The notes beneath the pieces are model-generated. The model saw only the letters and a program-made list of their open reading frames with translations, was not told the DNA's origin and did not search any database. Positions 41,732 through 50,864 of a stretch of DNA of 64,000 nucleotides are shown here, piece by piece. The position numbers and the translations under genes were made by a program. Origin of the DNA: Roseiarcus sp049514155 (GTDB lineage Bacteria; Pseudomonadota; Alphaproteobacteria; Rhizobiales; Beijerinckiaceae); contig NZ_JBEKVH010000012.1 in the NCBI RefSeq assembly GCF_049514155.1, positions 1 through 64,000 of the forward strand, in the 5' to 3' direction. Numbering within the stretch: position 1 is the first letter of the stretch; each line of letters begins with the position of its first letter.

Positions 41732-42814
41732 ATGCTGACCTGGCTGGCCGATCTTTCACACGTCGCGGGCGTCTTCAACCTCTTCCGCTATCTGACCTTC
41801 CGCACCCTCGGCGCGGCGACGACCGGGCTGCTGCTCGTCTTCTTCTTCGGGCCGATGATCATCTCGGCGTTGCGCTTGAGACAGGGCAGGGGCCAGCCGA
41901 TCCGCGCCGACGGGCCGGCTTCGCACCTGCTGACCAAGAAGGGCACGCCGACGATGGGCGGCCTGATGATCCTGTTCGGCCTGTTCGCCTCGTCGCTGCT
42001 GTGGGCGAGCCTCGAAAGCCCCTATGTCTGGATCGTGCTGTTCGTCACCGCCGGCTTCGCGGCGATCGGCTTTTACGACGACTATCTCAAGGTGACCAAG
42101 CAGTCGCATCTCGGCTTCTCCGGGCGCGCGCGCCTGGCGGCGGAGTTCGCGATCGCCTTTGTCGCCTGCTACGGGTTGATGCGCGTCGGCGCGGTCGGCG
42201 CGACCTCGCTGGCGCTGCCGTTCTACAACGGCTACGTCGTCGACCTCGGCTGGGGCTTCCTGCTGTTCGGCCCGTTCGTCATCGTCGCCTTCGGCAACGC
42301 GGTCAACCTCACCGACGGGCTCGACGGACTGGCGATCGTGCCGGTGATGATCGCCGCCGCGACGCTCGGGCTGATCGCCTATTTCGCCGGCAACGTGCTC
42401 TATTCGCGTTACCTGCTGCTCAATCACGTCCCCTACGCCGGCGACCTGATGGTGATATGCGGCGCGCTGATCGGCGCGGGCGTCGGCTTCCTGTGGTTCA
42501 ACGCGCCGCCGGCCCAGATCTTCATGGGCGACACCGGCTCGCTCGCGCTCGGCGGCCTGCTCGGCGTGACCGCGGTGGCGATCAAGCACGAGTTCGTGCT
42601 GGCGATCATCGGCGGGCTGTTCGTCATCGAGGCGCTGTCGGTGGTGGTGCAGGTCGCGTCGTTCAAGCTCACCGGCAAACGCGTGTTCAAGATGGCGCCG
42701 ATCCACCATCATTTCGAGCAGCTCGGCTGGTCAGAACCGCAGATCGTCATGCGTTTCTGGATCATCGCCTTCGTGCTGGCGATGATCGGCCTCGCGACGC
42801 TGAAGCTGAGGTGA
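41732..42814 (+). CDS. mraY: Phospho-N-acetylmuramoyl-pentapeptide transferase MraY
   Basis: The 360-residue polytopic inner-membrane enzyme makes lipid I from undecaprenyl phosphate and UDP-MurNAc-pentapeptide. About ten membrane helices are visible. Active-site segments are FYDDYLKVTKQSHLGFSGRA with the Asp pair (about residues 116-135), FGNAVNLTDGLDGLAI with the catalytic Asp, FMGDTGSLALGG, and the histidine triplet in MAPIHHHFEQLGWSE. KKGTPTMGG near residue 70 is also diagnostic. Length is normal. MurD starts 3 bases after its stop codon. Confidence 0.97.
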   Translation: MLTWLADLSHVAGVFNLFRYLTFRTLGAATTGLLLVFFFGPMIISALRLRQGRGQPIRADGPASHLLTKKGTPTMGGLMILFGLFASSLLWASLESPYVWIVLFVTAGFAAIGFYDDYLKVTKQSHLGFSGRARLAAEFAIAFVACYGLMRVGAVGATSLALPFYNGYVVDLGWGFLLFGPFVIVAFGNAVNLTDGLDGLAIVPVMIAAATLGLIAYFAGNVLYSRYLLLNHVPYAGDLMVICGALIGAGVGFLWFNAPPAQIFMGDTGSLALGGLLGVTAVAIKHEFVLAIIGGLFVIEALSVVVQVASFKLTGKRVFKMAPIHHHFEQLGWSEPQIVMRFWIIAFVLAMIGLATLKLR

Positions 42815-42816
42815 CG

Positions 42817-44160
42817 ATGACGCCGGTCGAAACCTTTCGCGGTCGACGCGTCGCGCTGTTCGGCCTCGGCGGCTCGGGCCTGTCGACGCTCAGCGCGCTC
42901 GTCGCCGGCGGCGCCGAGGTCGCGGCCTGGGACGACGACGCGAAGGCGCGCGAGCGCGCCGTCGCGGCGGGCTTCGCGCCGGTCGATCTCGCCGCCGCCG
43001 ACTGGCGCGGATTCGCGGCGTTGGTTCTCGCGCCGGGCGTGCCCCTCACCCATCCCAAACCGCACTGGACAGTCGACAAGGCGACAAACGCCGGCGTCGC
43101 GGTCATCGGCGACATAGAGCTCTACGCGCGTGAGCGCGCCGCCCGCGCGCCCGAGGCGCCGCTGGTCGCGATCACCGGCACCAACGGCAAGTCGACCACC
43201 ACCGCCTTGATCGCCCACGTTCTTCGCGAAGCGGGGCGCGACGTCGCGATGGGCGGCAACATCGGCGTGCCGATCCTCGATCTGCCGCCGCCGGCGCTCT
43301 CGCGAGTCCACGTCGTCGAATGCTCGACGTTCCAGATCGATCTCGCGCCGTCGCTCAAGCCGACGGTCGGCGCGCTAATCAATCTGACGCCCGATCATCT
43401 CGACCGGCACGGAACAATGGAAAATTACGCTGCGATCAAGGAGCGCCTGGTCGCGCGGTCCGACGTGGCGCTGGTCGGGGTCGACGACGACTATTGCCGC
43501 GCAGTCGCCGAGCGACTGGGCGCGGCGGGGCGGCGCGTCGTGACGATCTCGGCCGTGCCGTCGCCGCTCGCCGACGTCTGGGTCGAGGATCGCCTCGTCG
43601 TTGCGCGCGGCGAGCCTGAACGCGTCGATCTCAGGCAGGCGCCGGCGCTGCGCGGGGTCCACAACGGCCAGAACGCCGCCTTCGCTTTCGCCGCGGCGCG
43701 CGCGCTGGGCGTGAGCGGAGCCGAGATCGCGCGGGCGATGGCGAGTTTCCCCGGCCTTGCCCACCGCATGGAGCAGGTCGGGCGGCTCGGCCGCGTGCTG
43801 TTCGTCAACGACTCCAAGGCGACCAACGCCGATGCGGCGGAAAAGGCGTTGTTGAGCTTCAACGATATCTTCTGGATCCTCGGCGGCAAGGCCAAGGCCG
43901 GCGGCGTCGAGCCGCTGCGGCCGCATTTTCCACGCGTCGCGAAGGCCTATCTGATCGGCGCCGCAAGCGACGAATTCGCGCGTACGCTCGAGGGCGCGGT
44001 CGCGTTCGAGCGCTGCGGGACGCTGGAGAACGCGGTCGCCGCCGCCGCGCGCGATGCGCTAGCGAGCGCCGCGGCCGAGCCGGTCGCCGATCGCTTCCGC
44101 GCACTGGTCGCCGCGCGCATCGCCGCCGCGTCTGAGACGGGACAAAGGAGCGGGAGATGA
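42817..44160 (+). CDS. murD: UDP-MurNAc-L-alanine:D-glutamate ligase MurD
   Basis: The 447-residue ligase starts at the ATG at 42817 after GAGG. It adds D-glutamate in the second step of stem peptide synthesis. Signatures are the N-terminal ALFGLGGSGLSTLSAL (residues 11-26), the P-loop ITGTNGKSTTTALI, GGNIGVPILDL, ECSTFQIDL, INLTPDHLDRHGTMENYAAIK, and the central FVNDSKATNADAAEKAL with ILGGKAKAG. The stop codon overlaps the ftsW ATG by 4 bases. Everything matches a normal MurD. Confidence 0.96.
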   Translation: MTPVETFRGRRVALFGLGGSGLSTLSALVAGGAEVAAWDDDAKARERAVAAGFAPVDLAAADWRGFAALVLAPGVPLTHPKPHWTVDKATNAGVAVIGDIELYARERAARAPEAPLVAITGTNGKSTTTALIAHVLREAGRDVAMGGNIGVPILDLPPPALSRVHVVECSTFQIDLAPSLKPTVGALINLTPDHLDRHGTMENYAAIKERLVARSDVALVGVDDDYCRAVAERLGAAGRRVVTISAVPSPLADVWVEDRLVVARGEPERVDLRQAPALRGVHNGQNAAFAFAAARALGVSGAEIARAMASFPGLAHRMEQVGRLGRVLFVNDSKATNADAAEKALLSFNDIFWILGGKAKAGGVEPLRPHFPRVAKAYLIGAASDEFARTLEGAVAFERCGTLENAVAAAARDALASAAAEPVADRFRALVAARIAAASETGQRSGR

Positions 44161-45299
44161 TGTCGAGAGCCGAGCGCGGGCCCGTCGCCGACTGGTTTCG
44201 TACCGTCGATCCCTGGCTGCTGGGATCCTTCTTCGCCCTGATGGTGTTCGGCTTGGTGATGGCGCTCGCCGCCAGCCCGGCGGTCGCCGAGCGACTCAAC
44301 CTGTCGACCTTCCATTTCGTCAACCGTCAGGCGGAGCTGCTCGCGCCGTCGGCCGCGGTGATGATCGGCGTCTCGTTCCTGACGCCACGCGGCGTGCGCC
44401 GCACAGCCCTGATCGTCTTCGCCGTCAGCCTGGCGCTGGTCGTCCTGGCGCTGATGTTCGGGGTCGAGGTCAAAGGCTCGCGGCGGTGGATCGGCGGCGT
44501 GCAGCCGTCGGAATTCGTCAAGCCGGCTTTCGTCGTGCTGTGCGCCTGGGCCTTCGCCGAGGGCGGTCGGGTCGGAGCGCCGACGCTCGCCGGCAAGCTG
44601 TTCGCGCTGCTGCTGTTGCCAGTGACCATCGTCCCGCTGATCCTCGAACCCGACTTCGGCCAGACGATGCTGATCTCGGTGGTCTGGGCGGCGCTGTTCT
44701 TCATGGCCGGGCTGCACTGGTTCTGGGTGTTTGGCTTGGGGGGCGCCGGCGTGGTCGGCGGCTTCGCCGCGTTCAAGCTGTCGCCGCACGTGCATGAACG
44801 CGTGTTGCGGTTCCTCGATCCCGACTCGGTCGGCGGGGTCGTCGACACCTTCCAGGTGGACACGGCGCTGCAGAGCATTCTCTCGGGCGGCTGGTTTGGC
44901 CGCGGGCCAGGGGAGGGCGTGTACAAGCGCATCCTGCCCGATGCGCACACCGACTTCGTCTTCGCGGTCACCGGAGAGGAATTCGGCATGATCGCCTGTC
45001 TGGCGCTGATCGCCTTCTTCTGCTTCATCGTCGTTCGCGGCCTGTGGCTGGCGCTGCGCAACGAGGATCCGTTCTGCCGCTTCGCCGCCGCCGGCCTGAC
45101 GCTGATGTTCGGCGTGCAGAGCTGGATCAACATGGCGGTCAACCTGCGCGCGATTCCCGCCAAAGGCATGACGCTGCCGTTCATCTCCTACGGCGGCTCG
45201 TCGCTGGTCGCGCTCGGCCTCGGCATGGGCTTCCTCATCGCGCTCACGCGCAGGCGGCCGCTCGCGGTTCTCGGCGCCCGGACGGCGGAGGCGGCGTGA
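44157..45299 (+). CDS. ftsW: Septal peptidoglycan glycosyltransferase FtsW
   Basis: The 380-residue SEDS-family polytopic membrane protein polymerises septal glycan with FtsI. Ten hydrophobic helices can be traced. Diagnostic segments are RRWIGGVQPSEFVKPAFVVL (about residues 104-123), LEPDFGQTMLIS, GGWFGRGPGEGVYKRILPDAHTDFVFAVTGEEFG with the conserved Pro-Asp-Ala-His stretch, and the C-terminal GMTLPFISYGGSSLVALGLGMG. The stop overlaps the GTG start of murG by 4 bases. Confidence 0.96.
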   Translation: MMSRAERGPVADWFRTVDPWLLGSFFALMVFGLVMALAASPAVAERLNLSTFHFVNRQAELLAPSAAVMIGVSFLTPRGVRRTALIVFAVSLALVVLALMFGVEVKGSRRWIGGVQPSEFVKPAFVVLCAWAFAEGGRVGAPTLAGKLFALLLLPVTIVPLILEPDFGQTMLISVVWAALFFMAGLHWFWVFGLGGAGVVGGFAAFKLSPHVHERVLRFLDPDSVGGVVDTFQVDTALQSILSGGWFGRGPGEGVYKRILPDAHTDFVFAVTGEEFGMIACLALIAFFCFIVVRGLWLALRNEDPFCRFAAAGLTLMFGVQSWINMAVNLRAIPAKGMTLPFISYGGSSLVALGLGMGFLIALTRRRPLAVLGARTAEAA

Positions 45300-46396
45300 C
45301 CAGACCCCGGCCGATCCTGCTCGCTGCGGGGGGCACCGGCGGCCATCTCTTCCCCGCCGTCGCGCTCGCCGCCGCGCTTCGCGAGCGCGGCGCCGCGGTC
45401 GAGCTCGTCACCGACGCGCGCGCGCTCAAGTACGGCGGCGAAATTCCCGTCGACGCGATCCACAGCCTTCCCGCCGCGACCACCACCGGCGCGGGCGCGC
45501 TCAACAAGGCGCGCGCGACGCTCGTGCTCGGCCTCGGCCTTCTGGCGGCGCTGGCGTTGCTGCCGCGGCTGAAGCCACGCGCAGTCGTCGGCTTCGGCGG
45601 CTATCCGACAGTGCCGCCGCTGCTCGCCGCGTGGCTGCTGGGCGCGCCGAGCGTGCTGCACGAGCAGAACGCGGTCGTCGGCCGCGCCAATCGCTTTCTC
45701 GCCCCGCGCGTGTCGCGCATCGCGACTGGATTTCCCGAGATCAAGGGGCTTGCCGCCGCACTCGCCGCCAAGTCGCGCTACACCGGCAATCCGGTGCGCC
45801 CGGCGGCAATCGCCGCCGCTACGACGCCCTATCCCGGCTTCGACGACGGCTGCCTGCATCTCCTGGTCACCGGCGGCTCCCAAGGCGCGCGCGTGATGGC
45901 CGACGTCGTTCCGGCGGCGCTGGCGCTGCTCAGCGCCGAGGAGCGAGCGCGCATCCGTTTGACGATGCAGGCGCGCGGCGAGGACAACGGGCGCGTCGCC
46001 GACGCCTGCGCCGCGCTGCAGTTTCCGGTCGAGCTCGCCGAATTCTTCGCCGACCTGCCGGCGCGGATCGCCGGCGCGCATCTCGTCGTCGGCCGATCCG
46101 GCGCTTCGACCGTGTCGGAGCTCGCGGTCATCGGTCGGCCGTCGATCCTGGTGCCGTTCCCGCACGCGCTCGATCAGGATCAGGCCGCCAACGCCGCGAT
46201 CCTCGCCGCCGCCGGCGCGGCGACCGTTCTGCCGCAGGCCGAGTTCACGCCGCAGCGGCTCGCCGACCTGCTGCGCGGCGCGCTCGCCGACCCGGCGGCG
46301 CTCGGCAAAGCCGCCGCCGCCGCCCAGTCCGTCGGCGTCGCCAACGCCGCCGACCGTCTCGCCGACGTCGTGCTCGAGATCGCCCGGCCGACCTGA
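45296..46396 (+). CDS. murG: Lipid II synthase MurG
   Basis: The 366-residue GT28 enzyme adds GlcNAc to lipid I on the cytoplasmic membrane face. It starts with GTG, overlapping the ftsW stop, with GGAGG upstream. Motifs are LLAAGGTGGHLFPAVALA (residues 8-25), VVGFGGYPTVPPL, HEQNAVVGRANRFL, TGNPVR, LLVTGGSQGAR, and the donor-site GRSGASTVSELAVIGRPSILVPFPHALDQDQAANA. It is the last gene of the cluster here: the murC, murB, ddl, ftsQ, ftsA and ftsZ genes that usually follow are absent and the next gene is on the other strand. Confidence 0.96.
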   Translation: MTRPRPILLAAGGTGGHLFPAVALAAALRERGAAVELVTDARALKYGGEIPVDAIHSLPAATTTGAGALNKARATLVLGLGLLAALALLPRLKPRAVVGFGGYPTVPPLLAAWLLGAPSVLHEQNAVVGRANRFLAPRVSRIATGFPEIKGLAAALAAKSRYTGNPVRPAAIAAATTPYPGFDDGCLHLLVTGGSQGARVMADVVPAALALLSAEERARIRLTMQARGEDNGRVADACAALQFPVELAEFFADLPARIAGAHLVVGRSGASTVSELAVIGRPSILVPFPHALDQDQAANAAILAAAGAATVLPQAEFTPQRLADLLRGALADPAALGKAAAAAQSVGVANAADRLADVVLEIARPT

Positions 46397-46405
46397 GCGC
46401 AAGAC

Positions 46406-47260
46406 CTACGGATTGACCGCTTCGACGATCCAGACCGCGGCCCCGAGCGGCAGCGTGTCGCCGCGGCGCAGCGGGGCCAGCGCGGCGCGGATCTCCGCCA
46501 CGGCGGCGGCGCGCTCGTGGTCCGGCCGCCCTTCCATCGCTCGACTTGCCGCGCCAATCGACTGCGTCGTCGTCACCGCCGATTCGAAACCTAGGCCGGC
46601 GGCGATATCGATCTCGAGATCGAGTGCGGCGAGCTCGACTTTGACGAAGCCGGCGCGATCGAGGACGCGCCGCACGCGGGCCTCGTCGGCGAACGAGAAA
46701 GGGCCAGGGTCCTCAGGACCGCGTTCGGGCAGGCGCGGAACGCAGCGCAGCGCCGCTCTCAGAGGCGTCATCTGCCAGGCATTGAGCTTCGCCGCGCGCC
46801 AGCAGGTGAAGACGACCCGTCCGCCGCGCCTGAGCGCGCCGCGCAGATTGGCGAAGGCGCCGGTAGGGTCGGCGAAGAACATCACGCCGAAGCGCGAGAC
46901 GAGTGCGTCGAACGACGCCGGCGCGAAAACGTGGGTGGCGGCGTCGGCGAGGATGAACGCGATTGGCGATTCGGGCGACGCGCGCCGGCGGGCCGCCTCC
47001 AGCATCGGTCCCGAGACGTCGAGGCCGACCGCGCGCCCGCTCGGACCAACGCGGCGGGCGATCTCGATCGTCGTGCCGCCGCCGCCGCATCCGACGTCGA
47101 GGACCCGCTCGCCCGCGGCGAGCCGGGCGCGTTCGAACAGCGCCTCCGTGATCGGCGCGAATACGACGTCCTGCTTGGCGTCGAGGTCGAGCCAGCGCCG
47201 CGCGGCGGCGCCGTTCCAGAATGCGATCTGCTCGGAATTGTCCGCGGTGTCCGTCTTCAC
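46406..47260 (-). CDS. Class I SAM-dependent methyltransferase
   Basis: The 284-residue protein has the Rossmann SAM site VLDVGCGGGGTTIEIARRV (motif I, residues 53-71), VGLDVSGPMLEAARRRA (motif II) and LADAATHVFAPASFDALVSRFGVMFF (motifs III-IV). It starts with GTG, overlapping the stop codon of the MFS gene upstream by 4 bases, so the two are translationally coupled. It resembles ubiquinone/menaquinone-type or generic small-molecule methyltransferases. The substrate is not evident; it may be imported or exported by the coupled transporter. It converges on murG with 9 bases between the stops. Confidence 0.9.
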   Translation of the reverse strand: MKTDTADNSEQIAFWNGAAARRWLDLDAKQDVVFAPITEALFERARLAAGERVLDVGCGGGGTTIEIARRVGPSGRAVGLDVSGPMLEAARRRASPESPIAFILADAATHVFAPASFDALVSRFGVMFFADPTGAFANLRGALRRGGRVVFTCWRAAKLNAWQMTPLRAALRCVPRLPERGPEDPGPFSFADEARVRRVLDRAGFVKVELAALDLEIDIAAGLGFESAVTTTQSIGAASRAMEGRPDHERAAAVAEIRAALAPLRRGDTLPLGAAVWIVEAVNP

Positions 47261-48585
47261 AATCGCGCTTTTTCGGGAGCCTTCTCGAGTTGGCGATCAT
47301 GTCCCAACGCCAGGGCGATGACCAGCGCCGCCGCAGCGCAGGCGGCGACCGCGGCCAGGCCCCAGGCGAACGATCCGGTCGCATCCTTGATCCAGCCGAT
47401 GACGAACGGGCCGAAATAGCCGGAAAGGTTGCCGATCGAATTGATCGCCGCGATGCCCGCCGCCGCGGTGGCGCCGGAGAGGATCGCCGTCGGCAGGGTC
47501 CAGAAGATCGGCAGCGAGGCGAAGACGCCGAAGGCGCCGAAGGTCAGCGCGACCATCTTCAGCAGCGGATCGTCGAGCGCCGCCGAGGCGCCGATGCCGA
47601 TCGCGGCGATCGCCAGCGCGATCGAAAGGTGGCCGATGCGCTCCATACTCGAGTCCGAGCTCATGCCCCACAGGATCATGCCGACGAAGCCGACGGCGTA
47701 GGGAATGGCGGTGATCCAACCGGTGAGGGCGATCGACACGCCGAAACCCTTGACGATCGACGGCAGCCAGAAGCCGACGCCGTAGAGCGCGGCGACGACG
47801 CCGAAATAGATCAGCGAAGCGGCGAGCACGCGGGGGTCGTAGAGGCTGCGCAGCACGCTGGCCGGCGAAACGTGAACACGCGCGTTGTCCTCAGCCGCGA
47901 GCCGGTCGATCAGCCACTCGCGCTCTTCCGCCTCGAGCCAATGCGCGTCGGCCGGCCGGTCGGTGAGGTAGAAAAAGGTGACGATCGCGAGCACGAGCGC
48001 CGGCGCCGCCTCGGCGACGAACAGCCATTGCCAGCCCTTGAAGCCGAGCGCGCCGTCGAGCCCGAGCAGCGAAGCGGAGACCGGCGAGCCGAGCGCCGAG
48101 GAGAGCGGGATTGCAGCCATGAAATAGCCGATGATGCGCGCGCGATAGGCGGCGGGGAACCACAGCGTCAGAAAGAAGATGATGCCGGGGAAGAAGCCCG
48201 CCTCGGCGAAGCCGAGCAGCACGCGCAGGAAGTAGAACGTGTGCTCGCCGCTGAAGTCGGTTTCCTTGGCGATCGCCGGGATGAAGGCCATCGCGCCGGA
48301 GATCAGCCCCCAGGAGAACATGATGCGCGCGATCCAACGCCGCGCCCCGACGCGGTCGAGCACGAGATTGGACGGCACCTCCAACAGGAAATAGGCGAGG
48401 AAGAACACGCCGGCGCCGAAGCCGAACATCGTGTCGGTGATGCCGATGTCGGCGTCCATCGTCAGCTTGGCGAAACCGACGTTGACCCGGTCGAGATAGG
48501 CGATGAAGTAGCAAAGCACGAGAAACGGCACGAAACGCCAGGCGACCTTGGCCGTGACGCGTCGTTCGACGTCGTTGTCGTCCAT
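47257..48585 (-). CDS. MFS transporter, anion:cation symporter (ACS) type
   Basis: The ATG at 48585 with GAGAGG upstream gives 442 residues and twelve membrane helices. The N-terminal RFVPFLVLCYFIAYLDRVNVGFAKL (residues 17-41) is the signature of the ACS family that includes phthalate, tartrate, allantoate and hexuronate transporters. LDRVGARRWIARIM forms the loop 2-3 motif, and LTGWITAIPYAVGFVGMILWG is helix 7-8. An organic anion is the likely substrate. It overlaps the methyltransferase gene by 4 bases, and a second MFS gene lies 92 bases upstream on the same strand. Confidence 0.9.
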   Translation of the reverse strand: MDDNDVERRVTAKVAWRFVPFLVLCYFIAYLDRVNVGFAKLTMDADIGITDTMFGFGAGVFFLAYFLLEVPSNLVLDRVGARRWIARIMFSWGLISGAMAFIPAIAKETDFSGEHTFYFLRVLLGFAEAGFFPGIIFFLTLWFPAAYRARIIGYFMAAIPLSSALGSPVSASLLGLDGALGFKGWQWLFVAEAAPALVLAIVTFFYLTDRPADAHWLEAEEREWLIDRLAAEDNARVHVSPASVLRSLYDPRVLAASLIYFGVVAALYGVGFWLPSIVKGFGVSIALTGWITAIPYAVGFVGMILWGMSSDSSMERIGHLSIALAIAAIGIGASAALDDPLLKMVALTFGAFGVFASLPIFWTLPTAILSGATAAAGIAAINSIGNLSGYFGPFVIGWIKDATGSFAWGLAAVAACAAAALVIALALGHDRQLEKAPEKARL

Positions 48586-48676
48586 CGGAATCCTCTCCCG
48601 TGGCTTTCGTTTACGACCGAAAGCTCTTGCGTCAGTTGAGCGCCGTTTTCTTTGCCGCGCAACTGCTTTGTGGCCA

Positions 48677-49966
48677 TTACGCCGGCGCAGCCGCGACAGC
48701 GCGCCGCGCCCGGCCCGCATAAATGAACAAGGTGGCCGCGAGACCGCACAACGCGGCGAAGCTCATCCAGTAGCCCGGCGAGGCCTTGTCGCCGGTCTCG
48801 CGGATCAGCCAGGTCGAGATCGCCAGCGACGAGCCGCCGAGCGTCGTGGCGAGGCTGTAAGCCAGCGCGAAGCCCGAGGTGCGTACGTTCGCCGGCACGG
48901 CTTCGGTCAGCGCGACGACCATCGCGCCGTTGTACCAGCCGTAGAGCGCCGACAGCCAAAGCTCGACCAGCGTCATCTTGCCGAACGTCGGGTCGCTGAC
49001 CAGCCAGGACAGGGCGGGATAGGCGGTGGCGAGCGTCAGCAGAGTCGTGGCGACGAGGATGGGCCGGCGGCCGATCCGGTCGGAGAGCGCGCCGGAAATC
49101 GGCAGCCAGAAGAAGTTCGAGGCGCCGACTGCGATGGTCACCAGGAGACTGTCGGACGCGGCGAGCTTCAGGACATTCTTGCCGAAGGAGGGGGTATAGA
49201 CGGTGATCAGGTAGAACGACACGGTCGTCATCGCCACCATGCCGACGCCGCCGACGACCACGGCCCAATTGGCGGTCAGCGTACGCGTGATTTCCGCGAA
49301 GCTCGGATGATGAACGCGGGCGAGAAATTCCTCCGTCTCCTGCAGCGAGGCGCGCAGCACGAACAGCAGCGGCACGATCAGGCAGCCGATGACGAACGGA
49401 ATGCGCCATCCCCAGGCCGCGACGTCGGCCGGCGCCATCAATTTGGCGATGGCGAAACCGATCAGCGCGGCGACGACGATCGCGACCTGCTGGCTCGCCG
49501 ATTGCCAGCTGACGTAGAATCCCTTCTGTCCCGGCGGCGCCATTTCGGAGAGGTAAACCGACACGCCGCCGAGTTCGACCCCGGCGGAGAAGCCCTGCAA
49601 CAGCCGCCCGGTCACCACCAGCAGCGGCGCCGCAAGGCCGATCGTGGCGTAGGCGGGCACGAAGGCGATCAGCACTGTGCCGCAGGCCATGATTGAGAGC
49701 GTGACGATCAGCCCCTTGCGGCGGCCGATCCGGTCGATGTAGGGGCCGAGAACGAGTGCGCCGATCGGACGCATCGCGAAGCCCGCCGCGAAGCTGAGGA
49801 ACGCCGACATGAGGGAAACGAATTGGCTTTCGTTAGGAAAGAAAGCTTTGCCGATATAGTCGGCGTAGATGCCGAACAAGAAAAAGTCGAACATCTCCAG
49901 GAAATTGCCGCTCGTCACTTGGACGACGGTGCGAATCTTCCCGTGCCGTGGCGAAGCGGGCCCCAT
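48677..49966 (-). CDS. MFS transporter, metabolite:H+ symporter (MHS) type
   Basis: The 429-residue twelve-helix transporter starts at 49966 after AGGGAGG. The N-terminal TSGNFLEMFDFFLFGIYADYIGKAFFP (residues 18-44) and the loop RPIGALVLGPYIDRIGRRKGLI mark the MHS family, with citrate, alpha-ketoglutarate and proline/betaine carriers as members; EMFDFFLFG is especially like citrate/tricarballylate symporters. Tricarboxylate uptake with protons is therefore probable. It lies between the pyrH cluster (99 bases upstream) and the second MFS gene and occupies the place where frr would be expected. Confidence 0.9.
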   Translation of the reverse strand: MGPASPRHGKIRTVVQVTSGNFLEMFDFFLFGIYADYIGKAFFPNESQFVSLMSAFLSFAAGFAMRPIGALVLGPYIDRIGRRKGLIVTLSIMACGTVLIAFVPAYATIGLAAPLLVVTGRLLQGFSAGVELGGVSVYLSEMAPPGQKGFYVSWQSASQQVAIVVAALIGFAIAKLMAPADVAAWGWRIPFVIGCLIVPLLFVLRASLQETEEFLARVHHPSFAEITRTLTANWAVVVGGVGMVAMTTVSFYLITVYTPSFGKNVLKLAASDSLLVTIAVGASNFFWLPISGALSDRIGRRPILVATTLLTLATAYPALSWLVSDPTFGKMTLVELWLSALYGWYNGAMVVALTEAVPANVRTSGFALAYSLATTLGGSSLAISTWLIRETGDKASPGYWMSFAALCGLAATLFIYAGRARRAVAAAPA

Positions 49967-50065
49967 GGACAGTCCTCCCTCGCCGCGTTGGGCGCTGGAA
50001 GCGATCCTAAGCCATTCGTCGTCCGATCCAAGCGCCTTTCACGCGGTCGTGACCACGGACTGGGG

Positions 50066-50797
50066 TCACGGCATGACGTAGGTCGCGCGGCCCTGGCCGA
50101 GCAGGGCGGCGCGAATCGCGCCGGGCTCGTTGATCGAGAAGACGACAATCGGGATGCCATTGTCGCGCGCCAGCGCGAAGGCGGCGGTGTCCATGATCTG
50201 CAGGTTGCGGGCGATCGCTTCGTCGTGGGTGAGGCGGTCGTAGCGTTTGGCGTTGGGGTCGCGCTTCGGATCGGCGGTGTAGACGCCGTCGACCTGGGTC
50301 GCCTTCATCACCGCCCCGGCGGAGAGCTCGCAGGCGCGCAACGAGGCGCCGGTGTCGGTGGTGAAGAACGGATTGCCGGTGCCGCCGGCGAGCACGATGA
50401 CCCGTCCCTTGACGAGATGGCCGAGCGCCGCCTGGCGCGAATAGGGCTGGCACAGCGATGGCATCGCCGCCGCCGACAGCACGCGGGCCGGCTGGCCGAG
50501 CTGCTCGAGCGCGCCCTCCATCGCCAGCGCGTTCATCACGGTCGCGAGCATGCCGATCGAGTCGGCGCGGGCGCGTTCGATGCCCTTTTCGGCGCCGAGC
50601 AGGCCGCGGAAAAAATTGCCGCCGCCGACCACCACCGCCACCTGGACGCCGAGCTCGGAGGCGGCCTTGAGATCGGCGCTGATGCGCTGCACCGTCGGCG
50701 CATTGAGGCCGAACGGGTCCGGCCCCATCAACGCCTCGCCCGACAGCTTGACGACGACCCGGTCGAACATCGGCTTTTCGCGCGCGCGGTCGGTCAA
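50066..50797 (-). CDS. pyrH: UMP kinase PyrH
   Basis: UMP kinase makes UDP for nucleic acid and peptidoglycan precursors. Motifs are VVKLSGEALMGPDPFGLN, VAVVVGGGNFFRG, RADSIGMLATVMNALAM, LAGGTGNPFFTTDTGASLRA and MKATQVDGVYTADPKRDP. I prefer the TTG at 50797 (243 residues), because AGGAG lies 7 bases before it; the ATG at 50770 (234 residues) has no good ribosome binding site but gives an N-terminus closer to E. coli PyrH. The terminator at 50824-50849 separates it from tsf. The frr gene that usually follows pyrH is missing. Confidence 0.95.
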   Translation of the reverse strand: MTDRAREKPMFDRVVVKLSGEALMGPDPFGLNAPTVQRISADLKAASELGVQVAVVVGGGNFFRGLLGAEKGIERARADSIGMLATVMNALAMEGALEQLGQPARVLSAAAMPSLCQPYSRQAALGHLVKGRVIVLAGGTGNPFFTTDTGASLRACELSAGAVMKATQVDGVYTADPKRDPNAKRYDRLTHDEAIARNLQIMDTAAFALARDNGIPIVVFSINEPGAIRAALLGQGRATYVMP

Positions 50798-50823
50798 CGC
50801 TCGTCTCCTGTCGTCGGCCCCTA

Positions 50824-50849
50824 AGAAAAGGGCGGCCCGCAGGCCGCCC
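50824..50849 (-). terminator. Rho-independent terminator between tsf and pyrH
   Basis: On the minus strand GGGCGGCC (50849-50842), a 4-base loop and GGCCGCCC (50837-50830) are followed at once by TTTTCTTA. It starts 16 bases after the tsf stop. The pyrH start follows 27 bases later, so pyrH must use read-through or a promoter inside this short gap. Confidence 0.82.
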
Positions 50850-50864
50850 GCTCGATTCGGAAGT

